Source of the DNA: UBA4582 sp965657335
GTDB taxonomy: Bacteria > Pseudomonadota > Gammaproteobacteria > Pseudomonadales > Azotimanducaceae
Direction of reading: 5' to 3'
Assembly (NCBI GenBank): GCA_965657335.1
Contig: CBFHOH010000008.1
Coordinates: 62,001 to 126,000 of the forward strand
DNA length: 64,000 nt
Shown here: one piece after another, positions 15,984-24,642 of the stretch
Layout: each line of letters begins with the position of its first letter
How positions within the stretch are numbered: the stretch's first letter is position 1
Position numbers and translations under genes: made by a program
Notes under the pieces: model-generated
The model's input: the letters and a program-made list of their open reading frames with translations, nothing else
What the model was told of the DNA's origin: nothing
The model's database searches: none

Positions 15984-18497
15984 TTAGACCGACTCGCGCA
16001 ACACGATATTGGGCGGCGTATTGACAACCTTCCTTGTCGCAATCGTTCCTAAACACCCGATTAGTACAAGACCCACCAATGGACCCAGGATCCATATTTC
16101 AGGGTTAAGCTTGTACTCCAGTTGAAATATCTGAGTCTCAAGGCCGTAAACGGTTAACTCTGAACCAAAAGTCGCCAAAAGGCCCGCCATGGCGCCAAGG
16201 GCGCAAAACTCTATCAAGAGACTGCCCAAAACTAGCCTTCGGCTGGCGCCTAAAGTTCGAAGAATTGCATGTTGTTTAAAGCGCTCGTCCATACTCGCCT
16301 GAATGCTCGCTAGCAGGACCATTGCACCAGAGACCATGATGAGTACCAATACAAGCTCCACAGCCAGCGTCACTTGGCTGATGATAATCTGTATTTGCTC
16401 TATCACTGCATCAACTTCGATAACGGTCATTGTAGGGAATTCACGTAGCAATTCGTTCAGCAGTAGTTTTTGTTCTTTATCAAGATGAAAACTAGTCATG
16501 AATGTGGAAGGAAAATCAGCCAAGGCGCCGGGCGAAAAAATGATATAAAAATTGGGCTTCATATTGTCCCAGCTCACCGTCCGAATACTGGCAATGCGGG
16601 CGGGTAATTCTCGACCCTGAATGTTAAAGATAAGCGCATCACCGACCTTCAGACCATTCGCTTGAGCCAACTCTTTTTCGATAGATACCAACGGCTCACC
16701 GCGGTAATCTTCCGCCCACCAGTCACCGCTGACGATGGCGTTATCAACCGGCAACGAACTTGACCAGGTCAGATTTCTGCCCGAGTTGGACCGTGGGCCA
16801 CGACGCTCGTCATCACCCTGCTCACGCCTGCTTTGATCATCTCGGGCAGACGCCGGGTCACCGTTAATAAGGCTTATTCTGCCCCGAATCATTGGATAAA
16901 CGGGCTGAGGTGTCAGCTCCCTGGCTCGCATTAATGTTTCAATCGGTTCCACATCTTCAGGCGCAATATTGATAGCAAAGTGATTAGGCGCATCCTCGGG
17001 GATTTGCGCTTGCCAATCGTCAAGCAACGCCGTCCGAACAAGGAATAAAATAAGCAATAACATGATGGCGAGACCAAACACCATAATTTGCAAAGTGTTC
17101 TCCTTCGCTCGACGCTGCATACCACCTAGCGCCAAGCGCCATGCACTGCCAGCCTGAATACCCAGCACGCGCCCACTCTGGAGCAAGGTCATTGAGAGCA
17201 GCGCTAACACCGCCAAAGCAAGAGATGCACCCGCAAATATCATCAATGTCAGTTCAATATTCTTGCTGTACCACCACATCAATCCAAGGGTACCAACAAT
17301 CGCAGCGCTGTAACTTAATAGGTTGGAGGTCGCGCCACTCTCAAGATCGCGACGAATCACTCGGATTGGCTCAATACCGCGCAATTTTACAAGTGGCGGC
17401 AGCGCAAAACTCAGAAGACAAACAAAACCCGTCACCATACCGAGGAGGATGGGGGCAAATGTCGGTGCCGGCAGCGTTACCGGGATATAGGGTGCAAGAA
17501 TGATTACCGCTGCCTCCTGAAATACATAACCGAACAATGTACCAATAAGGGTCGCGACTGCACCTAACACCAAAAAGATAATCGAAAATAGACTGTCGAC
17601 GGCAATTGGGGATGCGCCTAACGTCTTCAAAATTGCCACGTGATCATAATGGCGCAAAGAATAGCGTTGGGCAGAAAGTGCAATTGCAACGCCTGCGAGA
17701 ATAACACCCAGCAACCCGCCCAACAGGAGAAAACGCTCTGCGCGATCCAGCGCATTACCGATCCCCTGAGTGCCTTCTTTAACGCCAATTAAGCGAGCGT
17801 TTTCACCTAGCCTTGGTTTCACCCACTCAATGAACGTCTCTACGCGCTCGGGCGTGCCCGCAAACAAATAACGATAGGTAAGTCGACTGCCGGGTTGAAC
17901 CACTCCAGTGCCTTCGACGTCTGCTAGGTTCATCAAAACGCGAGGCCCGGTCGCATCGAAACCACCTCCCCTGTCAGGCTCTTTGATGAGTGCCTGACTA
18001 GCGATCAAACTACTCACACCAACGTCCAACAACGCTTGGCGTTCTATATCAAGTGATGGAAACAGTCGGCTCTCGAGCCAGACCTGACCGGGTTCAGGGC
18101 CTTTATTCGCGACAACGCCACCAACGAAAGGCTGATCGGAAACAATCAGCTTGCCACGCAGTGGATAGTTGTCATCCACCGCTTTCACCGAAGAAAACTG
18201 CGCGCGTTCTGCGGAAAAAACCATGGATAAAAAACTTAGTGTTTCTGATTTCTCTAGTCCGATTTTCGCGGCCTCATCCAATAGCTCAGCGCGAACCGGA
18301 TCAGAACTCGATATCACCACATCAGCTGCCAGAAAGCTCGCTGATTCAAGCAATAAAGCCTGCTGCAAACGATCAACAAATAATGTAATCGTTGTCACAG
18401 TACTGATAGCGATAATGAGAGACACCAGCAGGAGCGTCAGCTCACCAGAGCGCCAATCTCTCCAAAGCAGTTTCAATGCCAGCCCAAGACGCATCAC
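15984..18497 (-). CDS. ybbP: ABC transporter permease, YbbP/FtsX-like
   Basis: An 837-residue inner-membrane permease with the MacB/FtsX-type layout: a first transmembrane helix near residues 20-40, a large periplasmic domain, a block of helices at about 255-480, a second periplasmic domain, and a final three helices at about 710-830. The order ybbP-ybbA divergent from tesA is the classic gammaproteobacterial arrangement. Its ATG overlaps the ybbA stop by four bases, so the two subunits are translationally coupled. The transported or extracted substrate is unproven; lipid or lipoprotein handling is inferred from the family and from tesA. Confidence 0.9.
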   Translation of the reverse strand: MMRLGLALKLLWRDWRSGELTLLLVSLIIAISTVTTITLFVDRLQQALLLESASFLAADVVISSSDPVRAELLDEAAKIGLEKSETLSFLSMVFSAERAQFSSVKAVDDNYPLRGKLIVSDQPFVGGVVANKGPEPGQVWLESRLFPSLDIERQALLDVGVSSLIASQALIKEPDRGGGFDATGPRVLMNLADVEGTGVVQPGSRLTYRYLFAGTPERVETFIEWVKPRLGENARLIGVKEGTQGIGNALDRAERFLLLGGLLGVILAGVAIALSAQRYSLRHYDHVAILKTLGASPIAVDSLFSIIFLVLGAVATLIGTLFGYVFQEAAVIILAPYIPVTLPAPTFAPILLGMVTGFVCLLSFALPPLVKLRGIEPIRVIRRDLESGATSNLLSYSAAIVGTLGLMWWYSKNIELTLMIFAGASLALAVLALLSMTLLQSGRVLGIQAGSAWRLALGGMQRRAKENTLQIMVFGLAIMLLLILFLVRTALLDDWQAQIPEDAPNHFAINIAPEDVEPIETLMRARELTPQPVYPMIRGRISLINGDPASARDDQSRREQGDDERRGPRSNSGRNLTWSSSLPVDNAIVSGDWWAEDYRGEPLVSIEKELAQANGLKVGDALIFNIQGRELPARIASIRTVSWDNMKPNFYIIFSPGALADFPSTFMTSFHLDKEQKLLLNELLREFPTMTVIEVDAVIEQIQIIISQVTLAVELVLVLIMVSGAMVLLASIQASMDERFKQHAILRTLGASRRLVLGSLLIEFCALGAMAGLLATFGSELTVYGLETQIFQLEYKLNPEIWILGPLVGLVLIGCLGTIATRKVVNTPPNIVLRESV

Positions 18498-19225
18498 TCG
18501 GCTTCTTCTCCCGTCACAATGACACCAGAAGCGATATGAATCGCCCTATTACAACGATCGGCTAGACGCGAATCATGGGTAACTAAAACAAGCGTGGTGC
18601 CAAACTCAGCGTTAAGTTCAAAGATCAGATCTATGATTTTAGCACCCGTTTTTGAGTCGAGATTACCCGTTGGCTCGTCCGCAAACAAAATACTTGCTGA
18701 GGAGGCGAATGCGCGAGCAATCGCCACCCTCTGCTGTTCTCCACCAGACAGCTGCCTCGGATAGTGATGGCAGCGGTGATCAAGACCAACACGTTGTAAT
18801 AAGTTCAGCGCTTTTTGCTCGGCTTCCGGATCTTTTTTTAGTTCGGCGGGGAGCATGACATTTTCGAGCGCTGTGAGGCTACTCAAGAGCTGAAAAGTTT
18901 GGAATACAAAACCGACTTTCTCGCCCCTAGTATGAGCGCGCTGCTCCTCGTCCATGGCGGTGATTTCAGACCCGCCAAGAAAAATTTCCCCCCGTGTTGG
19001 ATTGTCAAGGCCCGCCAGTAAACTCAGCACCGTGGTTTTCCCTGAACCTGAGGCGCCTACAATGGCAACTGACTCGGACTTCTTGATTTCAAGGTTAATC
19101 CCTTCCAATATAGTTAACTGACCTTCAGACGTACTGACCACTTTAGAGAGACCAACAGCCTTGACCATGACTTCATTTTCGGGATTTTCTATCACTTGTG
19201 CTTCACTCACTCGTTTCTTTTCCAT
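18494..19225 (-). CDS. ybbA: ABC transporter ATPase, YbbA
   Basis: An ATPase of up to 243 residues, in the LolD/MacB group that works with FtsX-type permeases. Walker A is GASGSGKTT, the signature is LSGGEQQRVAIARAF, and Walker B is ILFADEPTGNLD. It energises YbbP from the cytoplasmic side. The start is uncertain: ATG 19225 lies one base from a likely tesA start on the other strand, and internal GTG (19210, 19195) or ATG (19168) codons would bring it closer to the usual family length. Confidence 0.92.
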   Translation of the reverse strand: MEKKRVSEAQVIENPENEVMVKAVGLSKVVSTSEGQLTILEGINLEIKKSESVAIVGASGSGKTTVLSLLAGLDNPTRGEIFLGGSEITAMDEEQRAHTRGEKVGFVFQTFQLLSSLTALENVMLPAELKKDPEAEQKALNLLQRVGLDHRCHHYPRQLSGGEQQRVAIARAFASSASILFADEPTGNLDSKTGAKIIDLIFELNAEFGTTLVLVTHDSRLADRCNRAIHIASGVIVTGEEAE

Positions 19226-19226
19226 A

Positions 19227-19874
19227 TTGTTTCAGAGATCGGCGATTCTCTGCATCTTCGGTATTACGGGATCATTACCCGCAATGACATTCGCCTCAGA
19301 GGCACCCGCTTCAACGGCAGACCGCCAGGATGGTGTCATTCTCGTTTTTGGAGACAGTATCAGTGCAGCTTATGGCATGGCTCAAGACCAGGGATGGGTG
19401 CATCTACTATCCGAACAGTTTGAACAAAATAACATACCCTACCAACTCGTCAACGCAAGTGTGAGCGGCGAAACCACCGGTGGTGGATTAGTAAGACTAC
19501 CTAAAACGCTCGAAATTCACCAACCCGATATCGTCGTTGTCGAACTCGGCGGCAATGATGGCCTCCGAGGTTATCCTATAAACAAAATTCACGAAAACCT
19601 GCTTGAGCTAACCCGCATTACAAAAGAAACGGGTGCACGCGTGCTACTTGTTGGTATGGTTCTACCCCCTAACTATGGACGCCGTTACACCAACGCCTTC
19701 GAAAAAATCTTCACAGATATTGCCGACAGTCAGCAAGTATCCATATTACCGTTCCTTCTTGATGGCGTCTCGACCTCTCGCAATCTCCTGCAGAAAGACG
19801 GCATTCATCCAACGATCGAGGCTCAACCACTATTGCGAGATGAGATCTGGCCGTTGCTTAAACCCCTGCTTTAG
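19227..19874 (+). CDS. tesA: Periplasmic SGNH esterase/thioesterase TesA
   Basis: A GDSL/SGNH hydrolase of the TesA (thioesterase I / lysophospholipase L1) group. The four family blocks are present: VFGDSISAAYG with catalytic Ser44, a Gly in the second block, GGNDGLRG, and DGIHPT with the catalytic Asp-His pair. Starting at the TTG at 19227 gives 215 residues with a compact signal peptide ending near TFAS, so the enzyme is periplasmic. The open frame reaches back to a TTG at 19161, but that would run through the divergent ybbA start. It converges on the YgjP-like gene. Confidence 0.9.
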   Translation: MFQRSAILCIFGITGSLPAMTFASEAPASTADRQDGVILVFGDSISAAYGMAQDQGWVHLLSEQFEQNNIPYQLVNASVSGETTGGGLVRLPKTLEIHQPDIVVVELGGNDGLRGYPINKIHENLLELTRITKETGARVLLVGMVLPPNYGRRYTNAFEKIFTDIADSQQVSILPFLLDGVSTSRNLLQKDGIHPTIEAQPLLRDEIWPLLKPLL

Positions 19875-19909
19875 TTGCGCTGAAAACACCAATCACCGCG
19901 CCTGGCGGA

Positions 19910-20692
19910 CTAGTCGACAGCGCCACCTTCGAGTTTTTTTTCTCTATCTTTCCAGTCGGGGAGCACGCTACCTAACAGCTTGTAGAAAGCGTTGTTATGG
20001 TTGAAATGGCGGCGATGGCACAACTCATGCACGATTACCAAATCAATCTGCGCCTGATCTTGTTGCATTAGCAAGCTGTTGAAGCACAGCTCTCCGCGGC
20101 TTGAGCAACTACCCCAGCGGGCCTTCATCTTTCTGATGTGAAAATTCTCAGACACGCCCTCATAGTTTTCCGGTAATTTAGCCCTTGTTTCAATATTGCC
20201 CGCCGGGCTGATGGCGATACCATCATCTATACCAATGAATAATTTCCGACATTGTCGTATTCGATCCGTGAAATAACCGTAAGCTTTCATCTTTAAAAAG
20301 TTGAGGAAAAGACGTTCTACTTCTCCCTTTTTCTCAGGATTTCTGGTCCGAACAACCAACTTCTCTCCGAGCAAAAAAACCAGTGCGGGTGACCCCCGGC
20401 AAACCTCTAGCTGATAGCTTTTACCAAGGAAATTGTGTTTTGCTCCATGTGCAAAGACCGGAGATGCCTTTATAGGCGTGTTTTGAAGTTTTACGATTGA
20501 CTCTTGTATCCAGACCTCTTTCAAATAGACAAATTCGTCAATCATCGACCACGCGCACTTGAGCGGTGCGCGTATCTCAAGTTCGTTTGGTGAGAGGATA
20601 TGTAGCGCCAAAGATTTACGTCGCTGTCTTTTAACAACAATTTCTAGGGTACCACTCTTCAGTGGATAAGTACGGGTAATCTGCTCGGACAC
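19910..20692 (-). CDS. YgjP-like (DUF45/WLM) zinc metallopeptidase
   Basis: A 260-residue cytoplasmic protein of the YgjP/DUF45 family. The zinc site is readable as HELCH at 222-226 followed by His232, with the family segment WGSCSSRGELCFN upstream. YgjP-type proteins are predicted metallopeptidases; some have been reported as nucleotide pyrophosphatases, so the reaction is open. No signal peptide is seen. It lies alone between tesA (convergent) and bolA. Confidence 0.85.
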   Translation of the reverse strand: MSEQITRTYPLKSGTLEIVVKRQRRKSLALHILSPNELEIRAPLKCAWSMIDEFVYLKEVWIQESIVKLQNTPIKASPVFAHGAKHNFLGKSYQLEVCRGSPALVFLLGEKLVVRTRNPEKKGEVERLFLNFLKMKAYGYFTDRIRQCRKLFIGIDDGIAISPAGNIETRAKLPENYEGVSENFHIRKMKARWGSCSSRGELCFNSLLMQQDQAQIDLVIVHELCHRRHFNHNNAFYKLLGSVLPDWKDREKKLEGGAVD

Positions 20693-20840
20693 CTGTTAAC
20701 TCTAGCGCGTATGCCATCAGCAGCGCAATCAGACATCAGCGTTCATTGGCGTGTCGCTGAAATAACTTTTAGATGAATAATTAAAGGAATAATGGCCAAT
20801 CACAGACTTTTGATCGGTCATTGGAAAATTGACCTGAACC

Positions 20841-21149
20841 CTAGCGACCACCGCCCAGACACGGCGGAGACATCGGCACGTCTGCGTGTCGCGCCTGCCA
20901 ATCCGCTGCAGTGTAGGTGTGAAGGGCAAGCGCATGAATTAGCTTGAGCTCTTCAGCCAGAATCTGATTCACAAGGCGGTGGCGAGCAAGCAAACGTAAT
21001 CCTTCGAATTCATCCGCCACAGCCGTGACCTTGAAATGGGATTCAGACCCTGGGGGCACGTTATGATTGCTACTCTCGTTCACAACCTCGAGGTGACTCA
21101 GGGTTAGTTTTTCGACCAAACGGGACTCGATCGTCTCTATCATTGTCAT
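20841..21149 (-). CDS. bolA: BolA family protein
   Basis: A 102-residue BolA/IbaG-type protein. The core FKVTAVADEFEGLRLLARHR and VNQILAEELK-IHALALHTYT is the BolA signature, including the His used for Fe-S or heme ligation with monothiol glutaredoxins. BolA proteins act in iron-sulfur trafficking and as stress and morphology regulators. The C-terminal 17 residues (after TAADW) are a variable tail. No monothiol glutaredoxin gene is adjacent. The imperfect hairpin at about 20793-20824 downstream could end its transcript. Confidence 0.87.
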   Translation of the reverse strand: MTMIETIESRLVEKLTLSHLEVVNESSNHNVPPGSESHFKVTAVADEFEGLRLLARHRLVNQILAEELKLIHALALHTYTAADWQARHADVPMSPPCLGGGR

Positions 21150-21214
21150 CTAGCGTTACCTTTAATCCAAGCCAGCCGTCAGAGCTGCGTCGCCAATTTA
21201 TGGAAATAAAACAT

Positions 21215-23281
21215 TTAACCCTTTTCGGTCAGCGTGAAGACCCCGTCCCAGTCCTGCGGCGGTGGAGAAACCAAATAGGATTCGCAGCGATTTAGAAAAA
21301 TCCGGCTAGGTCCGTCGTCTGGCACGAGCTCCAAACATTTTTTGTATCCAACGATTGCTTGTTCGAAATCAAACGCTCGATATTTAGCAAGCGCTTTCTC
21401 GAACTCCACAACCATATCAGCCTGGGCACCGCTTGTTTGGCCTTTTCGCTCCATCAATTGGTAAACCTGAACAGCTTCTTGTTTACCGACAACACGCAAT
21501 AGATCAAGCTCTCTAACGTCTACGTGGTCCTCACAGGCACGATAAGTTGCATCTGTAATCATAATATCTGATCCGTAGGCCTTGTTCGCACCTTCGAGCC
21601 GAGAGGCAAGGTTCACCGTGTCTCCCATGATGGTATAGTCCATACGTTGCACCGATCCCATGTTGCCTACAACCATAGGTCCGGTATTGACGCCCATTCG
21701 AACAGAGATGTGAGGTCTACCTTCCTTCACGAACCGTTCGCTGATTTCAATGATCGCACGTTGCATGTCGATGCTAGCAAAACACGACAGCTTTGCATGC
21801 TCAGCCTGAACCGCCGGCGCTCCCCAGAAGGCGATGATTGCATCACCTTCGAATTTATCTACTGTTCCTTCCAAATCAACGATGATGCTGCACATCGATG
21901 TCAGGTAATCATTCAGAGCGTTTACCAATTCCGTCGGCGTCATTTTCTCTGAAAATGAAGAGAAACCGGCGATATCCGAGAAGAAAGCGGTCATTTCACG
22001 CTCCTCCCCGCCCAACACCAATTTATCAGGGTCTTTTACTAAATCTGCGACAACTTTAGGTGATAGGTACTGACCAAATGCATCACGGATCAACGCTTTT
22101 TGGCCCATCTCGTTGAGATAGTACTTGGCATTGACAACGATGATCGCCAACAAGGAAGCCAGCAATGTATAACTAACCGACATGACCAACCCGAAGTGCA
22201 CGTAGGCTAGACATTCGCCGATAATAAACAATAATACGGCAGCAAAACTTATCAGATTCCGCGGCAAAGGGTCGCTAATACCGCGGGACACAATCATTAC
22301 TGCCAACATCAAAATGGCGACAACGCCTTCGAGCCAAAACGGTGCCGCGCGAAGTGGAGAATTACGCAATATGGTCGAGATTGTGTCTGCGATGACTTCA
22401 ACCCCGTAAACATTTCCCACCGGCGTTTCAAACTCATCATGCGCAACTTCGGCGACCTCTCCTATTAATACAATCTTATCAGCCACTAGAAAACTGAGCT
22501 CTTCAAGCTCTTCTTCATCTTCAGCAAATAAAAGGTCTGCGGCAGAAAGACCAACCACATCGTGCAGTTTTGCGGTGCCCCCATCTCCATCAGATGGCAA
22601 AAGTGGGTAGTCGATATACAAATCATTAAATTGGTCGAGAGAAAGTTCAATGTCCCCGATTAGCACATTTTGCCCTGAAAACTCGGGCTCGATTCCGAGA
22701 TACTGAGACACGGCCTCTACCGCAAATGGCCACTCTCCCGTTACAGAGATCTCTGGATACACTCGCAGACGGACAATACTTTGAGAAACGGCACTGTTGG
22801 AAGAAATGTTAGAGTAACCATTGCTCGTATTTTTACTGAATCGTTCAATGGCGTAATTGACGCCAACAAACTTTTCGTTCTCGAATTGCGCTTGGGATAC
22901 CAGCAACACGTTGCCAGCTTCGATTAGCGCATCTTCAAGAGATGGATCTTCGCCGTAAGCACTTTTGAAGTCCAACAGCATGTCGACTGCTATTACTTTG
23001 GCGCCCATCTCTTTTAATCGAACCAAAATCGTCGACAAATCTACCCGCCGAAGCGGATACTTGTCATATTCTTCGTAGAATTCTTCATCTGTATAGACGA
23101 TGACAATATCATCGATTGGACTCGTTAACTCAGGCGCGGCGTTGTAAGTGCGCAGTAGCTGTCGATAAGACAGCGTTTCATCTTCGATTAGTGAAAATGT
23201 TTCAAGGTTTTCAAACAACAAGGCCACCAAGAAGATGACCACAATGACAAAAAGATCATTACGTTTTTCACGTTTACCCAT
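21215..23281 (-). CDS. CHASE2-domain adenylate/guanylate cyclase
   Basis: A 688-residue membrane cyclase. One N-terminal helix (about 10-28) is followed by a periplasmic CHASE2 sensor (about 35-310), three transmembrane helices (about 315-390) and a class III catalytic domain (about 425-605). Metal-binding Asp residues are visible in AFFSDIAGFSSFSEKM and GDAIIAFWGAP, and the nucleotide region in DYTIMGDTVNLASRLEG. A short TPR-like helix pair (about 625-670) closes the protein. It would make cyclic AMP (or cGMP) in response to an envelope signal. The gene follows the FecR-domain gene but is separated from it by a strong terminator, so it may have its own promoter or depend on read-through. Confidence 0.9.
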   Translation of the reverse strand: MGKREKRNDLFVIVVIFLVALLFENLETFSLIEDETLSYRQLLRTYNAAPELTSPIDDIVIVYTDEEFYEEYDKYPLRRVDLSTILVRLKEMGAKVIAVDMLLDFKSAYGEDPSLEDALIEAGNVLLVSQAQFENEKFVGVNYAIERFSKNTSNGYSNISSNSAVSQSIVRLRVYPEISVTGEWPFAVEAVSQYLGIEPEFSGQNVLIGDIELSLDQFNDLYIDYPLLPSDGDGGTAKLHDVVGLSAADLLFAEDEEELEELSFLVADKIVLIGEVAEVAHDEFETPVGNVYGVEVIADTISTILRNSPLRAAPFWLEGVVAILMLAVMIVSRGISDPLPRNLISFAAVLLFIIGECLAYVHFGLVMSVSYTLLASLLAIIVVNAKYYLNEMGQKALIRDAFGQYLSPKVVADLVKDPDKLVLGGEEREMTAFFSDIAGFSSFSEKMTPTELVNALNDYLTSMCSIIVDLEGTVDKFEGDAIIAFWGAPAVQAEHAKLSCFASIDMQRAIIEISERFVKEGRPHISVRMGVNTGPMVVGNMGSVQRMDYTIMGDTVNLASRLEGANKAYGSDIMITDATYRACEDHVDVRELDLLRVVGKQEAVQVYQLMERKGQTSGAQADMVVEFEKALAKYRAFDFEQAIVGYKKCLELVPDDGPSRIFLNRCESYLVSPPPQDWDGVFTLTEKG

Positions 23282-23341
23282 GACTACTCACTTTTTAATT
23301 ATCATTCTTTCGAATTATAGGTTGTGCCAGTCAGCCAAAAA

Positions 23342-23379
23342 AAAGCCCGCAGATATATTATAAGGTACCTGCGGGCTTT
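23342..23379 (-). terminator. Intrinsic terminator after the FecR-domain gene
   Basis: A perfect 11-bp stem (AAAGCCCGCAG 23342-23352, CTGCGGGCTTT 23369-23379) with a 16-nt loop. Read on the minus strand it is followed by eight T residues (A8 at 23337-23344 on the plus strand): a strong Rho-independent terminator. It sits only 61 bases before the cyclase ATG, so it should separate or attenuate the two genes. Confidence 0.88.
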
Positions 23380-23429
23380 GATAGGTAGCCCGTTTGATAA
23401 AGAGCCCTCAGTGCACTGAACGACTGTGA

Positions 23430-24377
23430 CTAGTAATCTTCTTCCATAGAGGCTGCGTACAATCTGGCTTCGCTGTCTTTTAGGTTGCTCAACTTCAGAT
23501 CGTTGTAGGATCCTATGAGCAGCGGTCGCATATCGTTATCGTCTGGATTCTCCCGAAAATACTCCCGGTAAGCATCCATCGCAGCAACTGCCATATTGTT
23601 CGCTTCAAGCAAATCAGTCGCGATAAAAACATCGTCACCGGCCTTTTCCACCTGCGCAAGGATCGCCTTTTCTTCTTCCTCGCCAATCCATGTAAACACA
23701 GAATCCTTTCGAGGGATGAATACAGTACCGTCTTTGTCCAATACCTCAACTCGATAAGTGTACTCACCAGGCTCAACACCACTCACCGTGTAACGAATCA
23801 TTTCTGCAGTGGACTCGGCAGGAATTTCTATACTTTCGCCATTTATTACGAGTCTATAGGAATGCTCTGGGCAGGCATTTCTCCAAACCAGATCAGGATG
23901 CGAAGCAGACAACGACAAAGCACGCTTCGTTCTTACTTTACTGTCACATGAACTTGCGGTGTTCGAACCCGCGCTACGTCGAACTGTCGTATAACGTTGG
24001 ACCTTCGCAAATTTGTTAGATAAGCCTTCAAATATACTGCCGGATTCTTGTTTTGGCTCAGAAAGATTGCCTGAAACAAGATCGATACCTGCCTCGCCCA
24101 CTTTAACTAGGCTATTTGGTCCGAGATCTTGAGATTCACCAGAATTTTGATTGATCAGCTTACCTGTGCTGTTGTCACCCGTTCGAATTTGATAACCAGT
24201 AAACAAATATTTTGTTCTGCGGATACCTCGCCATGTAGTGCCATTGCGACTGTACTCAACATTTCCGTTGACTTGCACCAATTTGGCAACCGGTGGCTCT
24301 TTAGCTAGGGCAGCACTACTAAATCCAAGCAGGACAGACATGGCTAGTGTGACAACACCTATAATATTCAGTCTCAT
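23430..24377 (-). CDS. Secreted FecR-domain protein
   Basis: A 315-residue protein with a clear signal peptide (cleavage near AALA-KEP). Residues about 32-100 form a FecR domain: VNGNVEYSRNGTTWRGIRR, FTGYQIRTGDNSTGKL and QDLGPNSLVKVGE. A middle domain (about 150-225) resembles an Ig-like beta region, with YRLVINGESIEIP and GEYTYRVEVLDKDG. Stand-alone FecR-domain proteins of this kind, without a sigma factor, are often found beside CHASE2 cyclases and FHA proteins, and probably sense or bind something in the envelope. No ECF sigma factor or TonB receptor is near. A strong terminator follows. Confidence 0.82.
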   Translation of the reverse strand: MRLNIIGVVTLAMSVLLGFSSAALAKEPPVAKLVQVNGNVEYSRNGTTWRGIRRTKYLFTGYQIRTGDNSTGKLINQNSGESQDLGPNSLVKVGEAGIDLVSGNLSEPKQESGSIFEGLSNKFAKVQRYTTVRRSAGSNTASSCDSKVRTKRALSLSASHPDLVWRNACPEHSYRLVINGESIEIPAESTAEMIRYTVSGVEPGEYTYRVEVLDKDGTVFIPRKDSVFTWIGEEEEKAILAQVEKAGDDVFIATDLLEANNMAVAAMDAYREYFRENPDDNDMRPLLIGSYNDLKLSNLKDSEARLYAASMEEDY

Positions 24378-24642
24378 TGCAATTTCTCCTTTAGAAAATC
24401 CCTACCTAATAATATCTTCCTGAGTCCGGGTTGTATTCCTATTATCAAACTCTTTTTCAATATCAGGCGTAGTTTAGCGCCAGATTACCAGAATCATGCG
24501 ACCTTTCGTCAGTCCAAGCCACCAGCCTATCTCTCTTGGAGGAGAGGCCGCAAGAAACACATCACTTAAGGTCAACCAGTAAATAAATACTTACAACTAC
24601 GGTCATCACTAAAACCCGAATGCAAAGTCAGCATCGATTTAC

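Noticed and set aside
20729..20935. 68-residue ORF overlapping the bolA end
   Set aside because: It overlaps the bolA coding sequence in another frame and resembles nothing.
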